Positions 27,142 to 36,421 are shown, counted from the stretch's first letter. The stretch is 64,000 nt of DNA from Pedobacter sp. KBW06 (GCF_003852525.1 NZ_QAJL01000001.1:234726-298725), one strand, 5' to 3'. The notes: a model not told the origin generated them from the sequence alone. Made by a program: numbers and translations.

Positions 27142-27999
27142 ATGAAAAACAATCGACTGCTTCAAATCCCACCCTTACCCGCAGTTTTATTGGCCATCAT
27201 CAGTGTACAGGCCGGGGCTGCAATTGCGAAAGGACTTTTTCCGGCGATTGGTCCGGCGAGTACGGCTTCACTCCGGATTGGTTTATCGGCCGTGATCTTA
27301 TTCGTGGCCAACAGACCGAAGCTCGGAAAACTGACAAAAGTACAATGGAAAGCCGTTGCGTTTTACGGGCTGGTATTAGGTGCCATGAACCTCATCTTCT
27401 ACATGGCCATTAAGAGAATTCCCCTTGCACTGGGCGTTACCCTGGAATTTATCGGCCCCTTGTTACTGGCTGTCCTGAACTCCAAGAAAGCCATGGATTA
27501 CCTTTGGGTATTGCTGGCAGCGATAGGGATTGCGTTAATCGCGCCATGGTCTGAAAAAGGACTGGATTTAATTGGTGTGCTGCTGGCTTTACTTGCGGGT
27601 GGTTTATGGGCAACGTATATCGTTCTTGGCGGCAAAATCTCAAAGGTTATGAAAGGTGGAGATGCGGTTTCTGTAGGAATGATTTTCGCTACTTTATTGG
27701 TTGTTCCTTTTGGGATTGGCAGCGGAGGATTCGGGAATTTAACTCCTGGTTTGCTGCTGATGGGTGCGGCATTGGCCCTGCTGTCCAGCGCTATTCCCTT
27801 TACCCTGGAAATGAGCGCGCTTAGTCAGATGCCGGCCAGGACTTTCAGTATTCTGATGAGCCTGGAACCTGCCGTTGCTGCATTGTGTGGAATTGTGTTC
27901 CTGAACGAACACCTTTCTCTGGTCGAATACTGCTCTGTGGCCCTTGTGATCATTGCCAGCGCAGGAGCTACAATTACTTCAAAAAGGGAGACATTATAA
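27142..27999 (+). CDS. EamA/DMT family exporter (RhtA-like)
   Basis: 285 residues, about ten TM helices in two five-helix EamA repeats (about 10-135 and 145-280). The second repeat has the family signature IPFTLEMSALSQMPARTFSILMSLEPAVAAL in its helices 8-9 region, close to the threonine/homoserine exporter RhtA. It is likely to export small amino-acid-like metabolites. An AraC gene follows 46 bases later on the same strand. Confidence 0.82.
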   Translation: MKNNRLLQIPPLPAVLLAIISVQAGAAIAKGLFPAIGPASTASLRIGLSAVILFVANRPKLGKLTKVQWKAVAFYGLVLGAMNLIFYMAIKRIPLALGVTLEFIGPLLLAVLNSKKAMDYLWVLLAAIGIALIAPWSEKGLDLIGVLLALLAGGLWATYIVLGGKISKVMKGGDAVSVGMIFATLLVVPFGIGSGGFGNLTPGLLLMGAALALLSSAIPFTLEMSALSQMPARTFSILMSLEPAVAALCGIVFLNEHLSLVEYCSVALVIIASAGATITSKRETL

Positions 28000-28045
28000 T
28001 TCAAATTTGAGCGTTATCTTGTAGAACCAAATCACATGCATTCCT

Positions 28046-28807
28046 ATGCAAGAGACAAACAACGTAGAATATCAAAGGGCAGCACCTGACCATTTGTTGT
28101 CCGGCTTTGTAAAATGTTATTGGTCGGTACACAATCCCGATCAGGAAGAAAAAAAGTTCAGCATTCTCCCGGATGGCCATTTCGACCTTCTTTTTCGTGC
28201 TGTCGAAGGCGAGGCTGTCCGCATCTCTATCAGCGGATTGTGGAACCAGGAAACCACATCTGTTGTTCCGGGAAAGGCAACAGTTTTTGGGCTCAGCTTT
28301 AAATTACCTGCTTCAGAATACATTTTAAAAGAAAGCATTGCAGCACTGCTAAACGCAGAACAAGATTTACCTCCGGATTTCTGGGGACTTGAAATCAGGG
28401 ATTTATCGGATTTCAATAGCCTGGTCACCATACTTCAGCAAAAAATGCAGCAGCGTCTCTGTAAAAACATCGACAACAGAAAACTGCACCTGTTTGATAC
28501 TTTATATGCTTCCAATGGTTCCATCACCGCGGAAGAAGTTTCCAATACCATTCTCTGGAGCAACAGACAGATCAGTCAGTATTTTAAAGACCAGTTTGGG
28601 ATTTCATTAAAATCTTACTGTACGATTCTCCGTTACCGTGCTTCTTTTGATCATTTAAATGAAAAAGAGCTGTATCCACAACAGAATTATAGTGATCAGG
28701 CACATTTCATCAGGGAAGTGAAAAAATATTCAGGCGTTACGCCCGGCGTGCTCGCAGAAAATCAAAACAACCGATTTATACAATTATCGACACTTAAGAA
28801 GGAATAA
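28046..28807 (+). CDS. AraC family regulator with DUF6597-type N-terminus
   Basis: 253 residues. The N-terminal ~110 residues (YQRAAPDHLLSGFVKCYWSV onward) match the cupin-like domain common in Bacteroidota AraC proteins. The C-terminal HTH (about 160-240) includes LWSNRQISQYFKDQFGIS and YSDQAHFIREVKKYSGVTP. It is followed 30 bases later by a VOC-family gene on the same strand, its likely target. Confidence 0.78.
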   Translation: MQETNNVEYQRAAPDHLLSGFVKCYWSVHNPDQEEKKFSILPDGHFDLLFRAVEGEAVRISISGLWNQETTSVVPGKATVFGLSFKLPASEYILKESIAALLNAEQDLPPDFWGLEIRDLSDFNSLVTILQQKMQQRLCKNIDNRKLHLFDTLYASNGSITAEEVSNTILWSNRQISQYFKDQFGISLKSYCTILRYRASFDHLNEKELYPQQNYSDQAHFIREVKKYSGVTPGVLAENQNNRFIQLSTLKKE

Positions 28808-28837
28808 TTTTGCGGTATAACAGCTAACAAAATTATT

Positions 28838-29239
28838 ATGGAAAAATTAAGCGAAAAAACAAATGTGATCAATTGGTTCGAGATCCCGGTAACAGATACA
28901 GCCAGGGCAAAGCAATTCTACGAGACCATTCTTGATATCGAAATGAAGACGCAGCAGTTTGGCGAGGAAGAACTTACTTTCTTCCCTTCTATTCCCGACG
29001 TTGTTCAGGCCACTTCGGGACGGGTGACCGGAGTTTTGTTAAAAAATGAATTTTCAAAACCATCTCAGGACGGAACTGTTGTGTATATCAATGCCAGTCC
29101 GGATATTCAGAAGGTGCTCGACAAAATTGAGGCCTGCGGAGGAAAGGTACTGGTTCCAAGAACACAAATCATCGCTGGCTTTATTGCTCAGTTTATAGAT
29201 ACTGAAGGAAATAGGGTCGCGTTACACTCAGAATACTAA
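28838..29239 (+). CDS. VOC family (glyoxalase/bleomycin-resistance fold) protein
   Basis: 133 residues, one VOC domain of paired beta-alpha-beta-beta-beta units (NWFEIPVTDTARAKQFYETI ... GFIAQFIDTEGNRVALHS). The final Glu/His-type metal site is partly visible (ALHSEY). Related to CalB-like or YdeB-like small proteins. The substrate is unknown. A possible own -7 element TAATTTTG lies at 28805-28812. Confidence 0.8.
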   Translation: MEKLSEKTNVINWFEIPVTDTARAKQFYETILDIEMKTQQFGEEELTFFPSIPDVVQATSGRVTGVLLKNEFSKPSQDGTVVYINASPDIQKVLDKIEACGGKVLVPRTQIIAGFIAQFIDTEGNRVALHSEY

Positions 29240-29260
29240 AAAACAACTTATGAACCCCAC

Positions 29261-29309
29261 ATGATTAAAAAAATTATTAACCTGTGTGCTTAATAATTTT
29301 TTTAATCAT
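29261..29309. terminator. long AT-rich inverted repeat, terminator
   Basis: A perfect 20-bp inverted repeat (left arm 29261-29280, right arm 29290-29309) surrounds a 9-nt GC-containing loop between the VOC gene and the oxidoreductase gene. The right arm carries seven T residues. It can end transcription, though its length and perfection are notable. Confidence 0.6.
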
Positions 29310-29344
29310 CCAAGGCTCCATCTGACAATTTAAAAAACAACGAG

Positions 29345-30301
29345 ATGAAAGCGATCAGACTGCACGATTATGGTACCCCTGAATCATTAGTGACAGAGGA
29401 GGTTCCGGTACCGGAAATAAAGGACAATGAAGTATTGGTAAAGGTTCATGCCGCTTCCGTCAACCCCATCGACTGGAAAAAGGGTTCTGGAGCGATGAAG
29501 GCTTTTTTCCCTGTTCATTTCCCCTGGATTCCCGGTGAAGATTTTGCAGGAACGATCGCCGCAACCGGTAAAGAGGTCCATGATTTTAAGGTTGGCGATG
29601 AAGTATATGGCGATACCGGCCATGGTGGTGCTTATGCAGAATATGTAGCAGTAAAGACAGACATCATTGCCAAAAAACCAGGCTCCTTATCTTTTACCGA
29701 GGCTGCTTCGGTGCCTGTGGTGGCGGAAACGGCATGGCAGGGCTTATTCAAGTATGCGAAGCTGGAAAAAGGACAAAGCATTCTGATTCATGGTGGCGCG
29801 GGTGCAGTGGGTGCTTATGCTGTCCAGTTTGCCTGTCATGCAGGCGCCAAAGTCATCGTTACGGCTTCCGCGGCTGATGAGGAATTCCTGAAATCCATTG
29901 GTGCAGATCAGGTATTGGACTATAAAACCACCCATTTTGAAGAAGTCCTGAGCGATGTAGATGTTGTGTTCGACCTTGTTGGCGGCGACAATCAGCTGAG
30001 GTCATTTCAGGTGATGAAGCCAGGGGGAATATTGGTGGCCAGCACGCAGCCCATTGATGAAGCAGCAGCAGCCAAACATCAGGTTACCGGGGTTTTCATG
30101 GACATGAAACCATCGACGGCAGGCTTGAACAGGATTACCGAGCTGCTCGATGCCGGCAAAGTACGGACTTCTATCGCCAACATTTATCCTTTGGAGCAGG
30201 CTGTGGCAGGCTGGAACGACATCGCCAGCCGGCATTCAAAAGCAGGAGCTGCGCCGAAGGAGAAAAGTAAAAACGGGAAGACGGTACTTCAGGTGATTTA
30301 A
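29345..30301 (+). CDS. NADP-dependent zinc-type alcohol dehydrogenase / quinone oxidoreductase
   Basis: 318 residues, medium-chain dehydrogenase fold. A GroES-like domain (about 25-130, GEDFAGTIAATG) precedes a Rossmann domain with GGAGAVGAYAVQFA. No structural or catalytic zinc Cys cluster is visible, consistent with the quinone-oxidoreductase branch. It probably reduces alpha,beta-unsaturated carbonyls or quinones with NADPH. A strong hairpin upstream separates it from the VOC gene. Confidence 0.85.
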   Translation: MKAIRLHDYGTPESLVTEEVPVPEIKDNEVLVKVHAASVNPIDWKKGSGAMKAFFPVHFPWIPGEDFAGTIAATGKEVHDFKVGDEVYGDTGHGGAYAEYVAVKTDIIAKKPGSLSFTEAASVPVVAETAWQGLFKYAKLEKGQSILIHGGAGAVGAYAVQFACHAGAKVIVTASAADEEFLKSIGADQVLDYKTTHFEEVLSDVDVVFDLVGGDNQLRSFQVMKPGGILVASTQPIDEAAAAKHQVTGVFMDMKPSTAGLNRITELLDAGKVRTSIANIYPLEQAVAGWNDIASRHSKAGAAPKEKSKNGKTVLQVI

Positions 30302-30306
30302 ACTAC

Positions 30307-31152
30307 TCAGGCCAGGTGTTGCCTTCTGTACTGTGACGGGGAAAGCTTTGTGACATCCTTAAACTGCTTGCTAAAATTCGGCCAGCTGTTATACCCACTG
30401 TCGTAACAAATATTCAGAACAGGGCGGTTGGTTTCCCGCAGTAGTTTACAGGCACGGCCGATCCTGATTTCTTTGATGAAATCAAAATAACTCTTTTTGA
30501 TGTTTCTTTTGAAGAAGCGGCAGAAGGAAGGGATAGACATTTTGGTCATTTCAGCCACTTCTTTCAGGGAAATGGGATCCAGATAATGTTTAAATGAATA
30601 ATCGATAATGGTTTCTATCAACGCATTTTCTGCTCCGCCAGCCAGACTGTCAAAAGCAGTGGTAATGGTTCTTTGCTCGCTGGAAGTGCCGATCTTTTGC
30701 ATTCCTTTTAAAAGCAGCTGAATGCGCTCCAGACCTTCCTCCTGCTCCATTTGTTTGATGATGATTGCGATATCCTCAGCCAGCTGACCTTGCAGCTGAA
30801 TCCCTGTATCGTTGTTTTCCAATGGCCTGCAAATGTTTTTCAACTCCGGCAGGGATAAAAAAGTTTCCCCCAGAAAGTCTTTCAGAAAGTGGATCACAAT
30901 TGCACTTCCTATCATTTTATGTTCCGATTTCCGAAACCAATGCGGCAGATCAGGGCTTAAAAAGAAGACATCACCTTCTTTATATTCTCCAATATAATCT
31001 CCGATTAATGCGGTCCCGTTTCCTTCGGTAATCAGGATGAGTTCACATTCCAGGTGTTTATGCCAGGCGGTTTCAAAATCAGGTGTTTTATAGGTCCGGC
31101 AGGCAAAAGAATGGTGTTCTTCCACATGAATTTTCTGGATCAGTGTCTTCAT
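30307..31152 (-). CDS. AraC family regulator with cupin domain
   Basis: 281 residues from ATG 31152 (MKTLIQKIHVEEHHSF). A longer frame to 31326 runs into the divergent GMC gene and has no coding character. The cupin (about 20-110: HKHLECELILITEGNGTALIGD) precedes two HTHs, with KEVAEMTKMSIPSFCRFFKR and ICYDSGYNSWPNFSKQFK. It is divergent from the GMC oxidoreductase operon, whose regulation is its likely job. A possible promoter on its strand reads TTTG-N16-TATTTATG. Confidence 0.8.
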   Translation of the reverse strand: MKTLIQKIHVEEHHSFACRTYKTPDFETAWHKHLECELILITEGNGTALIGDYIGEYKEGDVFFLSPDLPHWFRKSEHKMIGSAIVIHFLKDFLGETFLSLPELKNICRPLENNDTGIQLQGQLAEDIAIIIKQMEQEEGLERIQLLLKGMQKIGTSSEQRTITTAFDSLAGGAENALIETIIDYSFKHYLDPISLKEVAEMTKMSIPSFCRFFKRNIKKSYFDFIKEIRIGRACKLLRETNRPVLNICYDSGYNSWPNFSKQFKDVTKLSPSQYRRQHLA

Positions 31153-31309
31153 ATTCCATGGTGATTCAACTGCTATATTAACCATAAATACTGTATTTCG
31201 CCAGAACAAATGATCAGATAACGTATTTTTTTCAATAAATAGCAGTTGAAGCGCGCTTGGATTAAGCTGTACATTTAAGATAACCAAATAAAACCTAAAT
31301 GAACAAAGG

Positions 31310-32992
31310 ATGATAGAAGACAACACCTACGATGCAATTGTCGTTGGCTCCGGCATCAGCGGCGGCTGGGCTGCAAAAGAGCTTTGCGAAAAAGGCTTAA
31401 AAGTTTTAATGCTGGAACGCGGCGGGCCTTATGAACATATTAAAGATTATGCAACCGCTCAAAAGAACCCCTGGGAGTTTGAACACCGGGGAGGAACCAC
31501 AGTTGAGCAAAAAAAGAAATACCCCGTCATCCACCGTGGCTGGGCTGCTTCAGAAGCAGTAATGGATGCCTGGGCAAATGAAGAAGATTGTCCCTATACA
31601 GAAGTCAAGCCCTTTACCTGGTGGCGCAGTTATCGCATGGGAGGCAGATCTATTCTCTGGGGAAGGCAATCTTATCGCTGGAGTCCAATGGACTTTGAAG
31701 CCAATGAAAAAGAAGGCATTGCCGTTCCCTGGCCGATCGGTTATGCGGATCTTGCCCCATGGTATGATCATGTAGAGAAATTTGCAGGTATCAGCGGTTC
31801 TAAAGAAAACCTCGCTCAGTTGCCTGACGGACATTTTCTTCCTCCTATGGAATTGAACTGTGTAGAAAAAGACGTAGCGGAAAGGTTGAAAAAGCATTAT
31901 AAAGATCAGCGGCACCTCATCATCGGAAGGACCGCCAACCTTACCGCCGCCATTCCCGGGAGAACAAAGTGCGAATTTAGAAACCGCTGCTGGGAAGGTT
32001 GCCCCTTTGGTGGTTACTTCAGTACACAATCTTCCACCCTGCCTGCGGCTATGAAAACGGGGAACCTGACGGTAAGGCCCTATTCGTTGGTGACACAGGT
32101 TTTATATGATCAAGACAAAAAGAAAGCAAAGGGTGTAGAGGTTTTAGATACCGAAACCAATAAAACGTATGAATATCACAGTAAAATAGTTTTCTTATGT
32201 GCCTCCACGCTAAATACTGCCTGGATTTTATTCAATTCCGCTACCAGTGTCTGGCCGGGAGGATTGGGGAGCAGCAGCGGCGAGCTTGGGCATAATGTAA
32301 TGGACCATCATTATAACATTGGTGCCCAGGGAACAATTGAAGGCTACGAGGACCAGTATGTTTTCGGCAGAAGGGCAAATGGTTTTTATATCCCGAGGTT
32401 TGCTAATTTATCCGGTGATAAAAGAGATTACCTGCGTGGGTTTGGTTATCAGGGAGGTGCCGGCAGACAAGGCTGGAGCAGAGAAATAGCTGAGTTGAAT
32501 ATGGGTGGCAATTTTAAAGATGCTTTGACCGAGCCCGGACAATGGACGATTGGCGCAACCGCTTTTGGGGAGATCCTTCCCTACCATGAAAACAGGATTT
32601 CATTAGATAAGAACAAGAAAGACAAATGGGGCCTGCCTGTCCTGTCTATGGATGCAGAATTAAAGGAAAATGAGTTTAAGATGCGAAAAGACATGCAGGA
32701 AGAGATGAAGCAGATGTTTGATGCCGTGGGCGTGAAAAATGTAAGTACCTGGGACGGAGGACATGCTTTAGGACATGGCATCCATGAAATGGGGACAGCA
32801 AGAATGGGAAGAGATCCAAAGACCTCTGTATTGAACAAATGGAACCAGGTCTGGGATTGCCTGAATGTATTTGTAACCGATGGCGCGTGTATGACTTCCT
32901 CCGCCTGTCAAAACCCCTCATTGACCTATATGGCTTTAACCGCCAGAGCTGCAGATTATGCGGTAAACGAATTAAAGAAAAATAACCTCTGA
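31310..32992 (+). CDS. GMC family oxidoreductase, large subunit
   Basis: 560 residues. FAD-binding Rossmann motif near the N-terminus (IVVGSGISGGWAAKELCEKG). GMC_oxred_C at the end has the His-containing segment HEMGTARMGRDP and FVTDGACMTSSACQNPSLT. There is no signal peptide. It pairs with the subunit-3 gene 4 bases later, as in gluconate 2-dehydrogenase-type enzymes that oxidise sugars or sugar acids. The partner carries the export signal, so the complex may be exported folded. Confidence 0.87.
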   Translation: MIEDNTYDAIVVGSGISGGWAAKELCEKGLKVLMLERGGPYEHIKDYATAQKNPWEFEHRGGTTVEQKKKYPVIHRGWAASEAVMDAWANEEDCPYTEVKPFTWWRSYRMGGRSILWGRQSYRWSPMDFEANEKEGIAVPWPIGYADLAPWYDHVEKFAGISGSKENLAQLPDGHFLPPMELNCVEKDVAERLKKHYKDQRHLIIGRTANLTAAIPGRTKCEFRNRCWEGCPFGGYFSTQSSTLPAAMKTGNLTVRPYSLVTQVLYDQDKKKAKGVEVLDTETNKTYEYHSKIVFLCASTLNTAWILFNSATSVWPGGLGSSSGELGHNVMDHHYNIGAQGTIEGYEDQYVFGRRANGFYIPRFANLSGDKRDYLRGFGYQGGAGRQGWSREIAELNMGGNFKDALTEPGQWTIGATAFGEILPYHENRISLDKNKKDKWGLPVLSMDAELKENEFKMRKDMQEEMKQMFDAVGVKNVSTWDGGHALGHGIHEMGTARMGRDPKTSVLNKWNQVWDCLNVFVTDGACMTSSACQNPSLTYMALTARAADYAVNELKKNNL

Positions 32993-32996
32993 TGCT

Positions 32997-33602
32997 ATGG
33001 AACGAAGAGAACTTTTAAAAATGATTGCATTGCTGACCGGTAGTGTGATGATTGGTGGCAATGCACTCCTTAGCGGCTGTAATCCGGAACCTAAAACAGG
33101 TCAGCATCATCTTTTCAGTAAAGAAGACATTGATTTTCTAAACGAAGTTTCAGACACCATATTACCGGAAACGAAAACCCCGGGTGCCAAAGCGGCAAAC
33201 GTAGGGCAGTTTATGACGGTAATGGTGAGTGATTGTTATGAAACAAAAGATCAGAAAGCCTTTAGGGAAGGCATAAAAGCGTTGAACGTTGCTTGCGAGA
33301 AGATGCACAAAACCAGCTTTATGAAAGCCAGTCCGGAACAGCGGCTGTCCTTATTGGTTGAGCTGGATAAAGAGGCGAAAACCTATCAGTCAAAAAAGGG
33401 GGAACTGGAAGAAACCGAACGAAAAAAAGATAAAGATTTTCCAGGTTTGCCAAATCATTATTTCCTGATGATGAAACAACTGACCATGCTGGGCTATTTT
33501 ACTTCCGAAGCCGGTTGTACACAGGCTTTGCGTTATATGGCTGTGCCCGGCAAATATGAAGGATCCGTTCCTTATAAAAAAGGAGATAAGGCCTGGGCCT
33601 GA
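32997..33602 (+). CDS. gluconate 2-dehydrogenase subunit 3 family protein, exported lipoprotein
   Basis: 201 residues. The N-terminus MERRELLKMIALLTGS is Tat-like (twin Arg before a hydrophobic stretch) and ends in a lipobox (LLSGC). The remainder is the helical subunit-3 domain (DIDFLNEVSDTILPETKTPGA). It probably anchors or carries the GMC subunit outside the cytoplasm. A strong terminator follows. Confidence 0.85.
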   Translation: MERRELLKMIALLTGSVMIGGNALLSGCNPEPKTGQHHLFSKEDIDFLNEVSDTILPETKTPGAKAANVGQFMTVMVSDCYETKDQKAFREGIKALNVACEKMHKTSFMKASPEQRLSLLVELDKEAKTYQSKKGELEETERKKDKDFPGLPNHYFLMMKQLTMLGYFTSEAGCTQALRYMAVPGKYEGSVPYKKGDKAWA

Positions 33603-33605
33603 TCC

Positions 33606-33638
33606 AAAAAAAGGGTGCTCTTTTGAACACCCTTTTTT
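33606..33638 (+). terminator. rho-independent terminator after the GMC operon
   Basis: Stem AAAAAAAGGGTG / CACCCTTTTTT with a 10-nt loop, 4 bases after the stop codon. The A-rich 5' arm would also act on the minus strand, which is useful because the next gene converges. Confidence 0.8.
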
Positions 33639-33673
33639 CTTCATCTTTAATCCTGCTTTTATTAATTCTGCTT

Positions 33674-34939
33674 TTATATTGCTAAAAAGCTCATCAGCTC
33701 TTCTCTTTCTTCTGCTTCCATTTCTACAATTCCTTCTATCACCTGGAACAGTTGTCCACGTTCTGTAGAATTCAACAGGACATGAACCAGTCTGACAAAT
33801 GCTTTCTTTTGATCTATACTTAAACCGCTGAATAATTTCGGCTGAATCTCATAGATCACTTTTAATGTTTCTACCAGGTCCTGTCTTTTTGTTTGTTCTT
33901 CTGCTTCAAATTTCGGCAGCACTCCTTCCAGCTCATATTTCTCGATCAGCTTATTCGAAAACTCTTTCAGAAAAGGTTTTCTTTTTGTTCTCAGGAGCTC
34001 ATTGATCTTTTTGATCAGGTATTTATATTCTGAAGAAGATTTGGTGCGGCTGTAAAGCTTCACTTGTGCATCGTGATCAGAACTGCTGAAATCAAACTCA
34101 TTAAAGAATTCACTTTCGATGAAAACACCATGGTAATATTCGTCGGCCTTTTTGTTTAGCGTAGTATAATCTTTATAGACTTCCTGTCCTTTATGGTTGA
34201 TGAAATAATTTTTAGACAATTCCTTATGTAAGGATTCCTTCCATTGAATAAACTTAACTTTAAACTGGGTATTGCTCTCCGGGTACCGGAATACCAATCC
34301 TTCTTCGTAATCGATGATGTTGTCCTGATAAGTTAAAGGTTGTCCGTTGATGATAATGGAAAATCCACGGTTTTTGTTCAATTCCAAAAACCAGCAGAAT
34401 TCAGCCTGTAAATAAGGGATGATGCTCAACTCCATCGTTTCTTTAAAAAGCTGGATATTTGAAAAGGATACCGTAGTTCCGGTGGTGCTGGTCTTTACAT
34501 CCTCATTTAATAATCTGGACTCGTAATTGTTCAGTCCGCCGATAGCCACCTGGATGCTTCCATTTTTATAAACACCATGTTCTTCATAAGTTGTATTCCA
34601 TTCTGCATGGTGTGCAAAGGTGAAAAAGGTGAGCCTTCCTACCCCATTCTTTCCATGCATGGTCGATTTATGGAGATGAATCCGCTGTTCCATCGCTTTC
34701 TCCGACTCATAAAAGGGGTTAAACTTGTCCTTCAGGTAAGCAAAATTTATCCCGTAACCGTTGTCCGACACTTTGAGGCTTTCCAATGTACCCAGTTCAT
34801 TGTGCGTATAATCGATCCGGATGGTATCCGCCTTTGCGTCAAAACCATTCCAGATGTATTCTGCAAGTGCCTGCTTTTCATTATAAAGACGCAGGACCTT
34901 TTTTATACCGGTAGAAGTGATGTTTACATGATTTGCCAT
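33674..34939 (-). CDS. orphan GHKL ATPase (Hsp90/MutL/MORC-type ATP-binding protein)
   Basis: 421 residues from ATG 34939 (MANHVNITSTGIKKVLRLYN). A frame from 34966 adds nine residues. The N-terminal Bergerat fold is complete: N-box LAEYIWNGFDAKADTI, G1 SDNGYGI, G2 HGKNGVGRLTFFTFAH. A second alpha/beta part (about 190-320) and a helical Glu/Lys-rich C-terminus follow. No histidine-kinase, topoisomerase or mismatch-repair domain is visible. Proteins like this occur in DNA-modifying and defence contexts, but no partner gene is adjacent. Function unknown. Confidence 0.75.
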   Translation of the reverse strand: MANHVNITSTGIKKVLRLYNEKQALAEYIWNGFDAKADTIRIDYTHNELGTLESLKVSDNGYGINFAYLKDKFNPFYESEKAMEQRIHLHKSTMHGKNGVGRLTFFTFAHHAEWNTTYEEHGVYKNGSIQVAIGGLNNYESRLLNEDVKTSTTGTTVSFSNIQLFKETMELSIIPYLQAEFCWFLELNKNRGFSIIINGQPLTYQDNIIDYEEGLVFRYPESNTQFKVKFIQWKESLHKELSKNYFINHKGQEVYKDYTTLNKKADEYYHGVFIESEFFNEFDFSSSDHDAQVKLYSRTKSSSEYKYLIKKINELLRTKRKPFLKEFSNKLIEKYELEGVLPKFEAEEQTKRQDLVETLKVIYEIQPKLFSGLSIDQKKAFVRLVHVLLNSTERGQLFQVIEGIVEMEAEEREELMSFLAI

Positions 34940-34984
34940 ATTCAGACTCTTTAAATTAGGAAGCACAAAGTTAAAGTTATTTGG

Positions 34985-35299
34985 CTATCCTTTATCCACA
35001 ATCGGCTTCGGAACCACCATTTCATAATGCTCTACCCTTGGGAAGGGATCATAGTATTTATGCAGCAGTTTTTTCCATTCCTGGTATTCGGCAGATTGCC
35101 TGAATCCTATGGTATGGTCTTCCAAAGTATCCCAGTTGACCAGCAAGAGGTACCTGCTTCCTACTTCCAGGCAGCGCTGCAGCTGATGCCCCTGATACCC
35201 TTTCATCTTACTGATGATCAGCGATGCGGTAGCAAAATCACGCTCAAAGGAATTGGCTTCGGAAGGAATTACGTCCAGTACAGCAACTTCTAATATCAT
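34985..35299 (-). CDS. antibiotic-biosynthesis monooxygenase (ABM) domain protein
   Basis: 104 residues, a single ferredoxin-like ABM fold (FERDFATASLIISKMKGYQG then YLLLVNWDTLEDHTIGFRQS). Such small dimeric proteins act as monooxygenases or have other roles. Its start overlaps the end of the DinB-like gene by 4 bp, so the two are co-translated. Confidence 0.82.
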   Translation of the reverse strand: MILEVAVLDVIPSEANSFERDFATASLIISKMKGYQGHQLQRCLEVGSRYLLLVNWDTLEDHTIGFRQSAEYQEWKKLLHKYYDPFPRVEHYEMVVPKPIVDKG

Positions 35300-35754
35300 T
35301 TTTTTTCTCTTACATAGGTGATGTACATCAGGTCTGGTGCAGTGGTCAAATACGGCTTGATCAGGCTTACGATTTGTCCCTGATGGTATCCGGAATGGAT
35401 GATCACGTGGCTCAGCATATCAGAGATGCTTGTCTCATAGCTGATTCCCTTAGTGGTGTAATAATGAACTTTTCTATTCAGGTCTTCCTCTTCGATGCTG
35501 TGGAGAAAATCCCTGATCAATGCCCTGTTGTAATCCAGTTCCTGCTGCCAGTTCTCCATGTCAAAATGTGCCCAGACTTCTACATCCTGCATTTCTCCAA
35601 CCATCCTGCTCCCCCAGATTCGGCTGGCGGCGATTAAATGGTTAAAAAGGTCCTGCGCACGTTGAGGAATCTCTGTTGCGCCTTGCATTGCAGCGAGTAG
35701 TCTGGCATTGGTCCAGTAATCAAACTCCAGCAGATTGAAAAAATAATCCTTCAT
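35296..35754 (-). CDS. DinB family protein
   Basis: 152 residues, four-helix DinB/YfiT-like fold. The metal-site His pattern is present: LFNHLIAASRIW, and HVIIHSGYHQGQ. Members are putative metal-dependent transferases or thiol-related enzymes. First gene of a two-gene unit with the ABM protein. Its ATG lies inside a 28-bp palindrome (35747-35774). Confidence 0.83.
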   Translation of the reverse strand: MKDYFFNLLEFDYWTNARLLAAMQGATEIPQRAQDLFNHLIAASRIWGSRMVGEMQDVEVWAHFDMENWQQELDYNRALIRDFLHSIEEEDLNRKVHYYTTKGISYETSISDMLSHVIIHSGYHQGQIVSLIKPYLTTAPDLMYITYVREKK

Positions 35755-35774
35755 AAAATTGATTTTATGAAGGA
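35747..35774. promoter_or_regulatory. palindrome covering the DinB-like start codon
   Basis: Perfect 13-bp arms (TCCTTCATAAAAT and complement) around a 2-nt centre. In the mRNA the right arm contains the ATG (35754-35752) and the following GAAGGA. It could be a repressor operator or an RNA hairpin limiting translation. Confidence 0.5.
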
Positions 35775-35811
35775 CAAGTTATTAAAAATCGTGAAAAGTT
35801 AACAGTCTTAT

Positions 35812-36324
35812 TTACAACAGCAATAAGCTGTTTATTTCGTAGGCAAGATCCGGGGTATTGCCGATCTTATAGAGTCTTCCTGACATCACCACTTCTTTCG
35901 ACAAGAGTGTTTTGAACTTCTCTGAGCCTGAGCGGTGGTGCAGTTTAAGTACTTTACCATCATTTAAGCTCATTTCCATCTGCCCGTTGGCATTCACTTT
36001 AGAAATGTGTCCTTTTATTTTCAATTCTGCTTCCTGTTTATTTTTCATAAAAGGGGCGATATTACTCAGGTCGAGAATTTCGACATTTTTTAAAGGTGTT
36101 CCCAAAAGCAGGGTTCCTTTCAGTTCTGCAACCGGCTGAAGTCTGACAACTCCTGCGTTTCGTTGTAAAAACTGATTGGCAATGATACCGGTAAGCAGCA
36201 AAAACACGATCACTTTCATGATACGGATGCCTTTTGCAGAATAGACAAAATATGTTTTTTCGGTGTTAACTCCTTTTAAAATTTCATTAACGCCTAATGA
36301 TCTTTTTTTAATCAGATGTCCCAT
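35812..36324 (-). CDS. membrane-anchored protein of unknown function
   Basis: 170 residues from ATG 36324. Earlier (36378) and later (36222, MKVIVFLLL) starts are possible. One TM helix (about 35-50) is followed by a basic, beta-rich extracytoplasmic domain ending in SLLLL. An OB-like pattern (AELKIKGHISKVNANGQMEMSLNDGKVLKLHH) suggests a small barrel. No family recognised. Confidence 0.6.
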   Translation of the reverse strand: MGHLIKKRSLGVNEILKGVNTEKTYFVYSAKGIRIMKVIVFLLLTGIIANQFLQRNAGVVRLQPVAELKGTLLLGTPLKNVEILDLSNIAPFMKNKQEAELKIKGHISKVNANGQMEMSLNDGKVLKLHHRSGSEKFKTLLSKEVVMSGRLYKIGNTPDLAYEINSLLLL

Positions 36325-36421
36325 GACGGTTTGGTTATTTGTTTCTGATACAAATCTGGAGTATTTTTTCTCCACCAATCTTGATCTATGGTAAAAAAAT
36401 GAAAATATTAAGAAACTATGA

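Noticed and set aside
30307..31326. AraC gene start at 31326.
   Set aside because: Would overlap the divergent GMC gene start; ATG 31152 gives a normal AraC N-terminus.
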